Below are positions 1-8,395 of a stretch of 64,000 nucleotides of DNA, piece after piece (position 1 is the stretch's first letter; each line of letters begins with the position of its first letter). The translations under genes were made by a program, and so were the position numbers. Below the pieces are notes generated by a model, which worked only from the letters and a program-made list of their open reading frames with translations, was not told the origin of the DNA and made no database searches. Origin of the DNA: Streptomyces sp. SCL15-4. Lineage in GTDB: Bacteria > Actinomycetota > Actinomycetes > Streptomycetales > Streptomycetaceae. The stretch lies in the NCBI RefSeq assembly GCF_033366695.1, contig NZ_JAOBTQ010000001.1, positions 3,720,001 to 3,784,000 on the forward strand. Reading direction: 5' to 3'.

Positions 1-511
1 ACAGGAAGTTCACCGAGGACAGCGTCGGGCCCATGCAGGGCGTCCAGCCGACGCCGAAGAGGGCACCGAGGACCGGCGCCCCCGCCAGGCCGCCCGTGGG
101 CCGCTTGTGGAAGCGGAACTCGCGCATGGCGAACCAGGGCGTCAGGCCCATGAAGAACACGCCCATGATGATCATGAGCACGCCGAGGACCTTGGACAGG
201 GTGCTCTGGTAGTCGATCAGGTTGGCGCCGAAGTAGCCGAACAGCGCCCCGCTGGAGACGAAGACGGCGCTGAAGCCGAGCACGAACAGGGAGGCGCCGG
301 CCACCATCCGGCCCCGTCTGGCCTCGGCCAGGTCGGCGCCCGCGACGCCGGTCACATAGGAGAGGTAGCCGGGGACCAGCGGCAGCACACAGGGCGAGAA
401 GAACGACACGAGTCCGGCGAACAGGGCGATCGGCAGGGCGACCAGCAGGGCGCCGTGCAGGACCGTCTGGTTGCGGCCGGTCTCCGCGGCCAGTGTCAGC
501 AGTGCGCTCAC
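1..511 (-). CDS. ccdA: CcdA-type cytochrome c biogenesis membrane protein, N-terminal part
   Basis: Cytochrome c maturation protein of the CcdA/DsbD transmembrane family, which carries electrons across the membrane to an extracytoplasmic thioredoxin-like partner. The GTG start is at 511 and the frame stays open to the left edge, so about 170 residues are present and the C-terminus is missing. The translation has a hydrophobic helix followed by FFSPCVLPLVPGY, with the conserved cysteine of the first CcdA helix. A second cysteine follows in GWTPCMGP near the cut end. Hydrophobic segments separated by glycines fit a six-helix protein. The gene starts one base after the stop of the TlpA-like gene, so the two are probably co-transcribed. 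ResB and ResC genes would be expected to follow outside the window. Confidence 0.88.
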   Translation of the reverse strand, partial: MSALLTLAAETGRNQTVLHGALLVALPIALFAGLVSFFSPCVLPLVPGYLSYVTGVAGADLAEARRGRMVAGASLFVLGFSAVFVSSGALFGYFGANLIDYQSTLSKVLGVLMIIMGVFFMGLTPWFAMREFRFHKRPTGGLAGAPVLGALFGVGWTPCMGPTLSSVNFL

Positions 512-512
512 G

Positions 513-1103
513 TCACTTCTCCGTGAGGACCGGCTTGATCATCTCCACCAGGCCGGTGTCGTCGAGCGCCTCCAGGGCCCGCGCGGCGACCTTGCCGTGC
601 CGGTCGATGACGAGCGTGGAGGGGACGATCTGCGGGTTGAGCGTGCCCTTCTTGAAGCGCAGCATGAGCTTGCCCGTGGGGTCGTACAGGCTCGGGTACT
701 CGACGCCGTGCTCCTTCTCGAAGTTCACGGCCGGGGTGGTACTGGTGTCGCGGGTGTTGATGCCGACGAACTGTACGCCCTTGTCCGCGTAGTCCTTGGA
801 GACCTTGGCGAAGTACTTGGCCTCGTTGCGGCACGGTCCGCACCACGAGCCCCAGACGTTGATGACGACGACCTTGCCCTTGTAGTCGGCGACGTCGAGG
901 GTCTTGCCGTCGATGGTCTTGCCGGACAGGTCCGGAGCCGTGGCGCGCTTGCCGGCCGCGACGGTGTCGATGCCGTTGCTGCCGGTGACGAAGTGGGTGT
1001 CGCCACCGCCACCGGAGATGCCGCCCTTGCCACACGCGGACAGGGTCAGGGCCGCCGCGGCGGCCGCGGCGGTGAGCAGGACGGCGCGGCTACGGGTACT
1101 CAT
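513..1103 (-). CDS. TlpA/ResA-family thioredoxin-like lipoprotein
   Basis: Extracytoplasmic thiol-disulfide oxidoreductase of 196 residues, likely keeping apocytochrome c haem-binding cysteines reduced. The N-terminus has a basic start, an alanine-rich hydrophobic stretch and a lipobox ending LSAC with the lipidated cysteine at residue 24. The redox site is WCGPC at residues 87-91, at the start of a helix as in TlpA/ResA proteins. A cis-proline region (IVPSTLVID) and the DxxGK turn of redoxin folds follow. The downstream neighbour is ccdA, the membrane electron donor for this type of protein, one base away. A 98-bp gap separates it from the deacetylase gene upstream, so it may have its own promoter. 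The resA name fits by context but was not verified. Confidence 0.88.
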   Translation of the reverse strand: MSTRSRAVLLTAAAAAAALTLSACGKGGISGGGGDTHFVTGSNGIDTVAAGKRATAPDLSGKTIDGKTLDVADYKGKVVVINVWGSWCGPCRNEAKYFAKVSKDYADKGVQFVGINTRDTSTTPAVNFEKEHGVEYPSLYDPTGKLMLRFKKGTLNPQIVPSTLVIDRHGKVAARALEALDDTGLVEMIKPVLTEK

Positions 1104-1201
1104 GTGAAAAGTTTCGCATGCCTGTCCCGAGGATTTCGCGCACCCCCCTGCCGGGCCGAAAACCGCATTTCAGGGCGTATTTACACGGGACATTCAGGAC
1201 A

Positions 1202-2482
1202 TCAGGCCGCGTTGGACGCGGCGCCTCCGGTCTTCCGCAGGAACTCCTTCCAGCCCCCGGCGGGCCGCTGCCCGACCCCGAGCGTGCGCAGCTTGGCGAG
1301 GACCTCGGGCTTCTGCACGTCCATCCAGTCCACGTACTGCCGGAAGGAGACCAGGCGCACGTCGGCGCCCTTCTCCTTCTCGCGCGCGATGTGCTTGAAG
1401 GCCTCCTCGACGGCGTCCATGTAGATGCCGCCGTTCCACTGCTCGAAGTGGTTGCCGATGAAGAACGGCGCCCGGTTCGTCTCGTAGGCCCGCTGGAATC
1501 CCTGGATGTACGCCTGCGCGGACTGCTTGCGCCAGCCCGGGTAGTTGTACGCGGGTGCCTTGGTCGAGTTGACCGACTGGTTGGCGAGCATGTTGTAGTC
1601 CATGGACAGGACCTCGAACCTGCGTCCGGGGAAAGGTATCTGCTGCAAGGGCAGGTCCCATATGCCGTGGCGCTTGACCGGCCACACCTGACGGCCGCCC
1701 GGCGAGGAGGCGTCGTAGCGCCAGCCCAGCTCCTTGGCGGTGGGCAGCAGGTTGTCCTGGCCGAGCAGACAGGGCGTACGGCCGCCGACCAGTTCCTTGT
1801 CGTAGTCGAACGGCAGCGAGGGCAGATCGGTCCAGCCGGTGTTGGTCCGCCACTCCTTCACGAACGCCTTGGCCTGGCGGATCTCGCTGCCCCACTGCTG
1901 CGGGGTCCAGTTCGCGACCGTGCCGCCGCCCGCGCAGAAGTGCCCGTTGAAGTGGGTGCCGATCTCGTGCCCCTCCAGCCAGGCCCGGCGCACGTTGGTG
2001 AGCGTGGCCTTGATGTGCTCGTCCGTGAGGTAGCCGATGTCGGAGGCGCCGCGCGGGTTGTTCGGCGGCTCGTACATCCGCTTCTTCGACTCGGGCAGCA
2101 GATACAGCCCCGAGAGGAAGAAGGTCATGGCCGCGCCGTGCTCCTTGGCGAGGTCCAGGAAGCGCGGGAAGAGGCCGTTGCCGACCTCGCCGGCGCCGTC
2201 CCAGGAGAAGATCACGAACTGCGGCGGGGTCTGTCCCGGCTCCAGCGGCTCGGGCCGGGCCGGCTGGTGCGGCTGCTTGCCGGTGAAGGAGGTGGAACCG
2301 TCGCCGATGGGCCGCGCCGGGCGGGCCTCGCCCCTGCTCCCCTGCGTCCGGGAACCGGCCGGGCGCCCGGCGCCGTCCGAGGACGTGGAACCGCCGCACC
2401 CGGCGAGCGAGACGGCGGCGGCCGCACCCGCGCCGAGGCCGAGTGCTCCCCGCCGGGAGAGGGTCCGGGAGAAGGTGCGCAT
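1202..2482 (-). CDS. Secreted polysaccharide deacetylase-like lipoprotein
   Basis: 426-residue exported protein of the carbohydrate esterase 4/polysaccharide deacetylase group, probably acting on a cell-wall or extracellular polysaccharide. The N-terminus combines twin-arginine-like arginines (SRRGALGLG) with a lipobox (SLAGC), so it may be a Tat-exported lipoprotein. The NodB-like domain shows a strand ending FSWDGAGE, which can supply the metal-binding aspartate, and HEIGTHFNGHFC, which has the H-x3-H metal motif. Late motifs are less typical, so substrate and activity are uncertain. It lies alone between the histidine phosphatase gene and the TlpA gene, with gaps of 154 and 98 bp. The same neighbours occur in other Streptomyces as far as I recall. 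Confidence 0.8.
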   Translation of the reverse strand: MRTFSRTLSRRGALGLGAGAAAAVSLAGCGGSTSSDGAGRPAGSRTQGSRGEARPARPIGDGSTSFTGKQPHQPARPEPLEPGQTPPQFVIFSWDGAGEVGNGLFPRFLDLAKEHGAAMTFFLSGLYLLPESKKRMYEPPNNPRGASDIGYLTDEHIKATLTNVRRAWLEGHEIGTHFNGHFCAGGGTVANWTPQQWGSEIRQAKAFVKEWRTNTGWTDLPSLPFDYDKELVGGRTPCLLGQDNLLPTAKELGWRYDASSPGGRQVWPVKRHGIWDLPLQQIPFPGRRFEVLSMDYNMLANQSVNSTKAPAYNYPGWRKQSAQAYIQGFQRAYETNRAPFFIGNHFEQWNGGIYMDAVEEAFKHIAREKEKGADVRLVSFRQYVDWMDVQKPEVLAKLRTLGVGQRPAGGWKEFLRKTGGAASNAA

Positions 2483-2636
2483 GGAAAACCCCGATCGTCA
2501 CTGCCTGCTGGTTCACCCAGTCAGAGGGCAGCAAGATCGGGGAGGTTCCGATGATTCTTACGCTTTTCGTAAAAAAGGTCGCGACAGTGCGCTAAGCCAC
2601 GCCAAACGGACGCTCAGTGACCACCGCCGGCGGTTC

Positions 2637-3332
2637 TCAGGCGCCGAAGGCCTTGCCCTGGGCCGTGCCCTTGCCCTTCTGGGGCCTGGCACCGGCGCGC
2701 AGATGGACCGGGACCAGGTCGATGGCGGGCTCGCTGTAGCCCACGGACACGATCCTGTCGCCCTGGTAGGTGAACGACGTCAGGGAGGCCAGGGTGCACT
2801 GCCGCTTGCGCGGGTCGTGCCACAGCCGCCGCCGCTCGACGTACGACCGCACGATCCAGATCGGCAGCTGGTGGCTGACCAGCACCGCCTCGTGCCCGCG
2901 CGCCTGGTCCCTGGCCGCGTTCAGCGCGCCCATCATCCGTACGACCTGGTCGATGTACGGCTCGCCCCAGGACGGCCGGAACGGGTTGACGAGGTGCTTC
3001 CAGTTCTCCGGCCGCTGGAGCGCGCCGTCGCCGACGCCGAAGGTCTTGCCCTGGAAGACGTTGTCGGCCTCGATCAGCCGCCCGTCGGTGGCCAGGTCCA
3101 GCCCGTGCGCCTTGGCGATCGGGGTGGCGGTCTCCTGCGCCCGCTCCAGCGGCGAGGCGCAGACGTAGGCCACGTCCCGGGAGGACAGGTGCTCGGCGAC
3201 CCGCTCGGCCATCTGCCGGCCCAGCTCGGACAGGTGGTAGCCGGGCAGCCGCCCGTACAGGATCCCGTCCGGGTTCTCGACCTCGCCGTGCCGCATGAGG
3301 TGGACGACGGTGATGTCCTTGCTGTCGCTCAT
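2637..3332 (-). CDS. Histidine phosphatase (phosphoglycerate mutase-like)
   Basis: 231-residue cytoplasmic enzyme of the histidine phosphatase superfamily. The catalytic RHGE motif is at residues 14-17, where His15 would be phosphorylated. [11 protein letters not shown] carries the second conserved arginine region, and VLVSHQLPI carries the second catalytic histidine. Many Streptomyces copies are annotated phosphoglycerate mutase, but sequence alone does not separate a glycolytic mutase from a broad phosphatase. The ATG start overlaps the hemL stop by four bases, so translation is probably coupled to hemL. Upstream in-frame sequence belongs to hemL in another phase and was excluded. Its role next to haem biosynthesis is unknown. 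Confidence 0.85.
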   Translation of the reverse strand: MSDSKDITVVHLMRHGEVENPDGILYGRLPGYHLSELGRQMAERVAEHLSSRDVAYVCASPLERAQETATPIAKAHGLDLATDGRLIEADNVFQGKTFGVGDGALQRPENWKHLVNPFRPSWGEPYIDQVVRMMGALNAARDQARGHEAVLVSHQLPIWIVRSYVERRRLWHDPRKRQCTLASLTSFTYQGDRIVSVGYSEPAIDLVPVHLRAGARPQKGKGTAQGKAFGA

Positions 3333-4657
3333 TCGGCCGTGGCCTCCGCAGCCGCCCGGGCCGCCGCCGGAAGGGCGTCGGCGATCTTCTGCACGGCCCG
3401 CTCGTCGTGGGCCGTGGACACGAACCAGGACTCGAAGGACGACGGCGGCAGATAGACGCCGTTCGCCAGCATCGAGTGGAAGAACGCGGTGAAGCGGAAG
3501 GATTCCTGCCGCTTGGCGTCCTCGTAGTCCCGTACCCGCCGGTCCGTGAAGAACACCGAGAACATGTTGGAGGCGGTCTGCACCCGGTGCGCGACGCCCT
3601 CCTTGGTCAGGGCCTCGCTCACCAGCGTGCGGATCTGCTCGGACACGGCGTCGACCTTGCCGTACGCGGCGTCGTCGAGCAGCCGCAGCTGGGCGAGACC
3701 GGCGGCGGTGGCGACGGGATTGCCGGAGAGGGTGCCGGCCTGGTAGACGGGCCCGGCCGGAGCGAGGTGCGCCATGACATCGGCGCGCCCGCCGAACGCG
3801 GCGGCCGGGAACCCGCCGCCCATCACCTTGCCGAACGTCATCAGGTCGGGCTTGACGCCCTCCACGCCGTACCACCCTGCGCGGCTGGTGCGGAAACCGG
3901 TCATCACCTCGTCGGAGATGAACAGCGCGCCGTTCTTGCCGCAGGCGTCCTTCAGGCCCTGGTTGAACCCGGGGTCCGGCGGCACCACGCCCATGTTGCC
4001 CGGCGAGGCCTCCGTGATCACACAGGCGATCTCGCCGGGGTGCCGGTGGAAGGCCTCCAGGACGGCCTCCAGGTCGTTGTACGGCAGCACGATCGTGTCA
4101 CCGGCCTGGGCCCCGGTGACACCGGGCGTGTCCGGCAGCGCGAACGTGGCCACGCCACTGCCGGCGGCGGCGAGCAGCGAGTCGACGTGCCCGTGGTAGC
4201 ACCCGGCGAACTTGATCACCTTCGAGCGCCGGGTGAACCCGCGGGCGAGCCGGATGGCCGACATGGTGGCCTCGGTGCCGCTGCTGACCAGCCGCACCTG
4301 CTCCACGGGCTCGACCCGGGCGACGATCTCCTCGGCCAGCTCCACCTCGCCCTGGCCGGGCGTGCCGAAGGACGTGCCCCGGGCGACGGCCTCCTGTACG
4401 GCGGCGATGACCTCGGGGTGCGCGTGCCCGAGGATCATCGGTCCCCAGGAGCACACCAGGTCGACGTACTCGCGGCCGTCGGCGTCGGTGAGGTAGGGGC
4501 CCTTGCCCGACACCATGAAGCGGGGCGTGCCGCCGACGGCGCGGAAGGCGCGCACCGGGGAGTTCACTCCACCCGGCGTGACCGCGGAGGCACGGTCGAA
4601 GAGCGCCTGCGAGACGGGCGCGTCGTAGGGATAGGGCGTTTCGCTCGTGGCACTCAT
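3329..4657 (-). CDS. hemL: Glutamate-1-semialdehyde 2,1-aminomutase
   Basis: PLP-dependent aminomutase converting glutamate-1-semialdehyde to 5-aminolevulinate, the second step of the C5 route to haem and other tetrapyrroles. The 442-residue length is usual. Visible motifs are the N-terminal substrate region ([10 protein letters not shown]), the [15 protein letters not shown] cofactor loop, the EVMTGFR aspartate/glutamate region and the PLP lysine in [10 protein letters not shown] near residue 270. It supplies the same pathway as hemA, hemC, hemD and hemB found 40 kb to the right. The ATG at 4657 follows a 5' region with no upstream coding frame. Its stop overlaps the phosphatase start. Confidence 0.96.
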   Translation of the reverse strand: MSATSETPYPYDAPVSQALFDRASAVTPGGVNSPVRAFRAVGGTPRFMVSGKGPYLTDADGREYVDLVCSWGPMILGHAHPEVIAAVQEAVARGTSFGTPGQGEVELAEEIVARVEPVEQVRLVSSGTEATMSAIRLARGFTRRSKVIKFAGCYHGHVDSLLAAAGSGVATFALPDTPGVTGAQAGDTIVLPYNDLEAVLEAFHRHPGEIACVITEASPGNMGVVPPDPGFNQGLKDACGKNGALFISDEVMTGFRTSRAGWYGVEGVKPDLMTFGKVMGGGFPAAAFGGRADVMAHLAPAGPVYQAGTLSGNPVATAAGLAQLRLLDDAAYGKVDAVSEQIRTLVSEALTKEGVAHRVQTASNMFSVFFTDRRVRDYEDAKRQESFRFTAFFHSMLANGVYLPPSSFESWFVSTAHDERAVQKIADALPAAARAAAEATAE

Positions 4658-5143
4658 GACGTGCGGCTTCTCCGGCTTCTCGACTCCGGTTGCGGGGTGA
4701 CCTCCTCAGGGTAGGCCGCGGCCCGGCCGGACCGCCCTCGCCCTCCGGATCGAAGCGGCGCCATCCCTCGTCTGCGAGACTGAGAGCTGATACACACGGC
4801 CCTCACGCACGTAATGATCAGGGGCCGGGAATCTTCACCGCGGATCGCCGTTCCACCGTACGTTTCGGCGGGCGACCGCGGGGGAGGTCACTGACACGAT
4901 GATCGGGTTGCGCGGCGGGGGCCACGCGTCCTAGAAAAGCAGTCGGGTGGAGATATGCATCGCGGTGGCGGACTGGGCGAGGGGACTGATGACCTGGGTC
5001 CTCGACGTGCCCGGCGGGGAAGGCACCGGCGCGACGCGGAGGAAACGACCGAGACACGTCGGACACAGGGTGGACCGGGTGAGCCCGAGCGGTACGACCG
5101 GCAGCCTCTGCGGGCAGGGAGCAGGAATGGTGGCCGGGTGGGG
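4658..5143. other. Intergenic region between hemL and a divergent small gene
   Basis: 486 bp separating hemL (leftward) from the gene at 5144 (rightward). Promoters for both must lie here. An ATG at 4955 opens the frame of the downstream gene 63 codons earlier, but the translation is arginine/glycine-rich and unlike the conserved protein, so it is treated as leader. No RNA gene or strong hairpin was recognised. Confidence 0.6.
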
Positions 5144-5575
5144 GTGACGTACAAGTACTTCGGCGCGCCCGACGGAGCGACCGCGGCCCGTGTCCCGATC
5201 TCGATGCGCCCCGAGGAGCTGGGCGGCGACGAGCTGGGCATGAACGGCATGTTCACGAAGATCAAGCCGGAGACGATGGCCGCGATGGTCCTGACCGGCA
5301 TCCAGGGCGTCCCCCTGCACAAGGTGCCGCCCCTCGAACTGGTCGTCCTCCACCCCGACTACGCCGTCGTCAAACTCCCCACGACGGTCGTCGACCCGCT
5401 CCGCGGCATCGGCGAGGAGGCGGTCGGCGCGGCGGCCTTCATCTGGTCCACGGTCCCGGACCGCGGCGGCCCCCGGGACGCGTTCAACGTGTACCAACTG
5501 CTGCACGAGTGGCAGGACTTCTCACATCGGCTGCATGAGGCGGGGCATCAGCCCTATTGCCTGGTGTGGCCCTGA
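5144..5575 (+). CDS. Conserved hypothetical protein
   Basis: 143-residue protein whose GTG start gives a product beginning MTYKYFGAPDG. It has no signal peptide or membrane helix and looks like a compact soluble alpha/beta protein. I recognise it as conserved beside hemL in Streptomyces but know of no function. The GTG start is chosen because the conserved-looking sequence begins there. No strong ribosome binding site precedes it, and a start at 4955 is possible but less likely. It is followed at once by a terminator-like hairpin and then by an atypical region, so it marks the end of a conserved block. Confidence 0.7.
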   Translation: MTYKYFGAPDGATAARVPISMRPEELGGDELGMNGMFTKIKPETMAAMVLTGIQGVPLHKVPPLELVVLHPDYAVVKLPTTVVDPLRGIGEEAVGAAAFIWSTVPDRGGPRDAFNVYQLLHEWQDFSHRLHEAGHQPYCLVWP

Positions 5576-5907
5576 CCGACCTGGGGTTCCGTGGGGCTTG
5601 GGCGGGACTTTCGGGTCCCGCTCTTGCCAGTGCCTGAAGGGCCCGTCAGGCGGCCGGGCACATGGGCGCGGTGAGGGAACTGATGTGCTCTGGGCGGGCG
5701 GCTCGCCGACGTCCTCCGTGAAGGTGTCGTCGACCGCCTTACGGGTGCGGGTCTCACTGGACGCAGCAACGCCGTCGATTAACGTCGACGCGCTTGCACA
5801 CGACGCCCAGGCGATAGCGGCGCTGAACGAGTAGGCGACCCTACCTCTTCTCGACCATCGCATGAAATCGGGCCGCAAGGATTCCAACTCTATGGATCCG
5901 CAAGGCA
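5576..5907. other. Region without a supported gene
   Basis: 332 bp containing the hairpin at 5602-5621 and open frames on both strands whose translations look random. A plus-strand frame ending at 5834 has a plausible-looking last 35 residues and may be the remains of a gene, but there is no recognisable family. Confidence 0.5.
5602..5621 (+). terminator. Hairpin terminator after the 5144 gene
   Basis: A perfect 7-bp inverted repeat (GCGGGAC and GTCCCGC) with a 6-base loop lies 27 bases after the stop codon. There is no long T tract, as is common in Streptomyces terminators. Confidence 0.55.
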
Positions 5908-6300
5908 TCAGTCATGCAGCTTGATGCCCCATTCTATCGCCTCGTTCTCCGTCTGAATAATCACCTGGGTTAATTCGTCCTTCCGAGCCGCTTCGATGTT
6001 CGGGTCGGCCAGTGCAGCCTTTGCTACCTCCAAGCGCGCCTTCGCCCTCTTTCGCTTCGTCATGCGATCAAGAGTAATCAGCACCCATTCAAAGATCGCC
6101 GACAAGATCACAGCGAAAAGGGGACAGAGGTAGAGGAAAGCTTTTCCGGCGAGCGTCTCGCCGTCATTTGCGTCGATCAGGGCAGCCAGGCCGACGCCGC
6201 CTCCAGCGCCTGCCAGCGACGCCTTGAGCGAGTCCGAATTGAACGCTGTGGGGGCGGAGGAAGAGAAGGTGCCACTGGATCTCTGCTGCGGGATGGCCAC
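5908..6300 (-). CDS. Hypothetical protein with a membrane segment
   Basis: 130-residue protein of unknown family. An N-terminal Gly/Ala-rich stretch is followed by a strong hydrophobic helix (about residues 55-80) and a basic, helical C-terminal tail rich in Lys, Ala and Glu that could form a short coiled coil. The GTG start lies 3 bases after the stop of the gene at 6304, so the two are probably co-translated. Codon use is less GC-biased than in the neighbours, suggesting acquired DNA. I cannot assign a function; the gene pair could be an accessory or defence module. Confidence 0.55.
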   Translation of the reverse strand: MAIPQQRSSGTFSSSAPTAFNSDSLKASLAGAGGGVGLAALIDANDGETLAGKAFLYLCPLFAVILSAIFEWVLITLDRMTKRKRAKARLEVAKAALADPNIEAARKDELTQVIIQTENEAIEWGIKLHD

Positions 6301-6303
6301 GCT

Positions 6304-6621
6304 TCAGGACCCCCCGTCCTTCTTGGGGTCGTCCAGAAGACTCAGGACGCGATCGACGTCCTTCTCGTTCGCGGGGTCCAGCAGAATAGGCTCCTCGCGG
6401 CGCTTGTAAACGTGATCGCCAGTAATTGCCGCGCCGATCTGACCTCCCGCCGCAATGGACGTCCGTCCACCGGCGCGTAGAACAGTCACGTGATCGGCTT
6501 GCTTTCCCGCGCGCAGCTTGCGGAACGCTTCCACTGCGATAGGGATGAATGCCGACACCGATCCCAGTGAACCTAAGAGTGTGAAGATCGCTTCCGGTTC
6601 CACCTTCGACCCCTTCCCCAT
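6304..6621 (-). CDS. Hypothetical protein, possibly an effector-associated component
   Basis: 105-residue protein of unknown function. It begins with a short amphipathic or hydrophobic region, then a lysine/arginine linker, a beta-rich part (DHVTVLRAGGRTSI) and a C-terminal DPANEKDVDRVLSLL helix. The order helix, basic linker, beta-rich tail ending in a helix recalls the small effector-associated EACC1-type proteins of actinobacteria, but I do not see enough to call it. ATG 6621 has GGGGAG about ten bases upstream; an in-frame GTG at 6603 is an alternative. It precedes the 6300 gene and is divergent from the HNH endonuclease gene. Confidence 0.55.
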   Translation of the reverse strand: MGKGSKVEPEAIFTLLGSLGSVSAFIPIAVEAFRKLRAGKQADHVTVLRAGGRTSIAAGGQIGAAITGDHVYKRREEPILLDPANEKDVDRVLSLLDDPKKDGGS

Positions 6622-6804
6622 AAGCCAAGGGCTCCCCGGTCGGATACTAGCGGTCACGACGAGCACAGGGGAGAGACTGACGACCCTGGGTGGCTAGTGG
6701 GTGAGCGGTTCGATCACCGGCCGGGCAGCCGCTGACACCCATCTCTTTGCGGCCGTCCTGGGAAACACCACGTGGCCGAACCGGCGCTTCTACGATCAGA
6801 CGCC

Positions 6805-7698
6805 ATGGACTGGCTGGAGCGGATCGGCAAGTTGAGGCAGTGGACCAAGGGCGGAGCGCGCGCTCCGCACAAGCCGTTGCTGCTCCTGTACGCCCTCGGA
6901 CGGTTCCAGGAGGACGCCGACGGTGGGCTGCGGTACAGCTCCGTGGAGCGGGACCTTCAGCGGCTGCTGACCGAGTACGGGCCGCCTCGCAGGACGACGC
7001 CCGCCTATCCCTTCCATCACCTGGTCGGTGACGGTGTGTGGGAGGTGCGTACCGATCGGGGGACCGGCAGTCCCGGGACCGGGCTGCGGGAGTTGCGGGA
7101 GACCGGCGCCACCGGGCGACTGGCGCCGGAGTTGAGGGCGGCGCTGCGGCGCGAACCGGACCTGCTCGGCCGGATCGCGCGGCTGCTGCTCGACCTGCAC
7201 TTCCCGCCCTCCCTCCACGGTGAACTGTGCGAGGCCGTCGGACTGGAACTGGAGCCTGCCGAGGTCGAGCGGCTCGTGCCGGCGCGCAGGCAGCGGGACC
7301 CTCGCATGCGCGAACTGGTGCTGACCGCCTACGAGTACCGGTGCGCCTTCTGCGGCTACGACGGCAGGATCGGCTCGGTTCCGGTCGGGCTGGAGGCCGC
7401 CCATGTGCGCTGGTGGGCGTTCGGCGGTCCCGACGAGATCGAGAACGGGATCTGCCTCTGCTCGCTGCACCACAAGCTCTTCGACAAGGGCGTCCTCGGC
7501 CTGGGAGGTGACCAACGCATCCTGGTCTCACAACGCTTCGTCGGCCACAGCACCGCCGCCCACGAACACGTCATAGCGCTCGCGGGCCGCCCCCTCATCG
7601 GCCCCCGGCCCGGCTCGCGCCCTCTTGCCGCAGCTCACCGCGACTGGCACACCCGGCAGGTCTTCCACGGCGAACCGCGCCCCGCCGCTGCGGCCTGA
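6805..7698 (+). CDS. SBD-HNH type IV restriction endonuclease (phosphorothioated DNA)
   Basis: 297-residue endonuclease with an N-terminal sulfur-binding domain (SBD) and a C-terminal HNH nuclease. The N-terminus (GGARAPHKPLLLLYALGR, then GPPRRTTPAYPFHHL) matches the SBD pattern of the ScoMcrA/SprMcrA group, which recognises phosphorothioate DNA and cuts nearby. The HNH part shows CAFCGYDG (C-x2-C), LEAAHVRWW and CLCSLHHKLFDKG, giving the catalytic and zinc ligands. It should restrict incoming DNA modified by Dnd systems and so is incompatible with a resident dnd cluster; none is seen here. ATG 6805 starts the conserved domain. A TACGAT element at 6791-6796 would place transcription near the ATG, suggesting a leaderless message. 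Confidence 0.85.
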   Translation: MDWLERIGKLRQWTKGGARAPHKPLLLLYALGRFQEDADGGLRYSSVERDLQRLLTEYGPPRRTTPAYPFHHLVGDGVWEVRTDRGTGSPGTGLRELRETGATGRLAPELRAALRREPDLLGRIARLLLDLHFPPSLHGELCEAVGLELEPAEVERLVPARRQRDPRMRELVLTAYEYRCAFCGYDGRIGSVPVGLEAAHVRWWAFGGPDEIENGICLCSLHHKLFDKGVLGLGGDQRILVSQRFVGHSTAAHEHVIALAGRPLIGPRPGSRPLAAAHRDWHTRQVFHGEPRPAAAA

Positions 7699-7735
7699 CC
7701 ATCCCGCCCGGGGGCTGAGAGGATCCGGCGCCCGG

Positions 7736-8395
7736 TCACTCCTGCCCGGCGTGCACCACCGTGAAGTGCCGCTCCCCGCCCGGCCTCTCCAGTTCGTCCA
7801 CCGCCGCCACCGCCAGGTCCTCCGCGCTGATCCAGGAGCGGCCGTCGGGGGCGGTGAGCAGGGTGTCGGTGCCTCGGTGGTAGCGCGCGGTGCGGGGGCC
7901 GGGTTCGAGGAGGGGCGGCGGGCTGAGGTAGGACCAGTCGGAGTGGGCGTGGGTGCGGCAGGCGTGCAGTTGGGCCACTCCGGCCGCGGCGACCGGGCGT
8001 AGCTCCGCGGGGACGTAGGCGGGGTTGTCGGCCAGGAGGAGGCCCGGCGTGCCGGGGGTACGCAGGGCGCCGGCGCCGCCGATGACCAGGACGCGGATGC
8101 CGAGGCCGGCGGCGGTGTCCAGGACGGTCCGGGTCGCGGCGAGCAGGAAGTCCTCGTCCGTCGGGTACGTCCTGAGGGTCACGACCACCGCGTCCGCGCC
8201 GTGGTCCGTCAGTGTCCGGCGTACGGCGTCCGGGTCGGCCGCGTCCAGCGGGACCGGGGTCACGGCCGGGTGCTCGCTCGCCGGCTTGCGGGCGAGGGCC
8301 AGCACCCGGTGGCCGCGTGCGGCGGCCTCGGCGGTGATCCGGCTGCCGGCCATTCCGGTGGCGCCGAGGACCGCGATCGTCATGGCGGAAGTCAT
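7736..8395 (-). CDS. NAD(P)-binding protein of the NmrA/SDR-like type
   Basis: 219-residue Rossmann-fold protein. The N-terminus has the dinucleotide motif GATGMAG, followed by alternating strands and helices typical of atypical SDR or NmrA-like NAD(P)-binding proteins. Some act as flavin or quinone reductases and others as redox-sensing regulators; the class cannot be decided here. ATG 8395 is preceded by AAGGAG at about 10 bases, and its start overlaps the EamA stop by 4 bases, so the two form an operon. The pair is divergent from a LysR regulator, which probably controls them. Confidence 0.8.
   Translation of the reverse strand: MTSAMTIAVLGATGMAGSRITAEAAARGHRVLALARKPASEHPAVTPVPLDAADPDAVRRTLTDHGADAVVVTLRTYPTDEDFLLAATRTVLDTAAGLGIRVLVIGGAGALRTPGTPGLLLADNPAYVPAELRPVAAAGVAQLHACRTHAHSDWSYLSPPPLLEPGPRTARYHRGTDTLLTAPDGRSWISAEDLAVAAVDELERPGGERHFTVVHAGQE

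Noticed and set aside
4955..5143. N-terminal extension of the 5144 gene
   Set aside because: Arg/Gly-rich residues without conservation-like features, and a GGAG only two bases from the ATG.
5535..5834. Possible small plus-strand gene after the 5144 gene
   Set aside because: It overlaps the end of the 5144 gene and runs through the terminator hairpin; the translation is not protein-like except near the end. No start signal or family.
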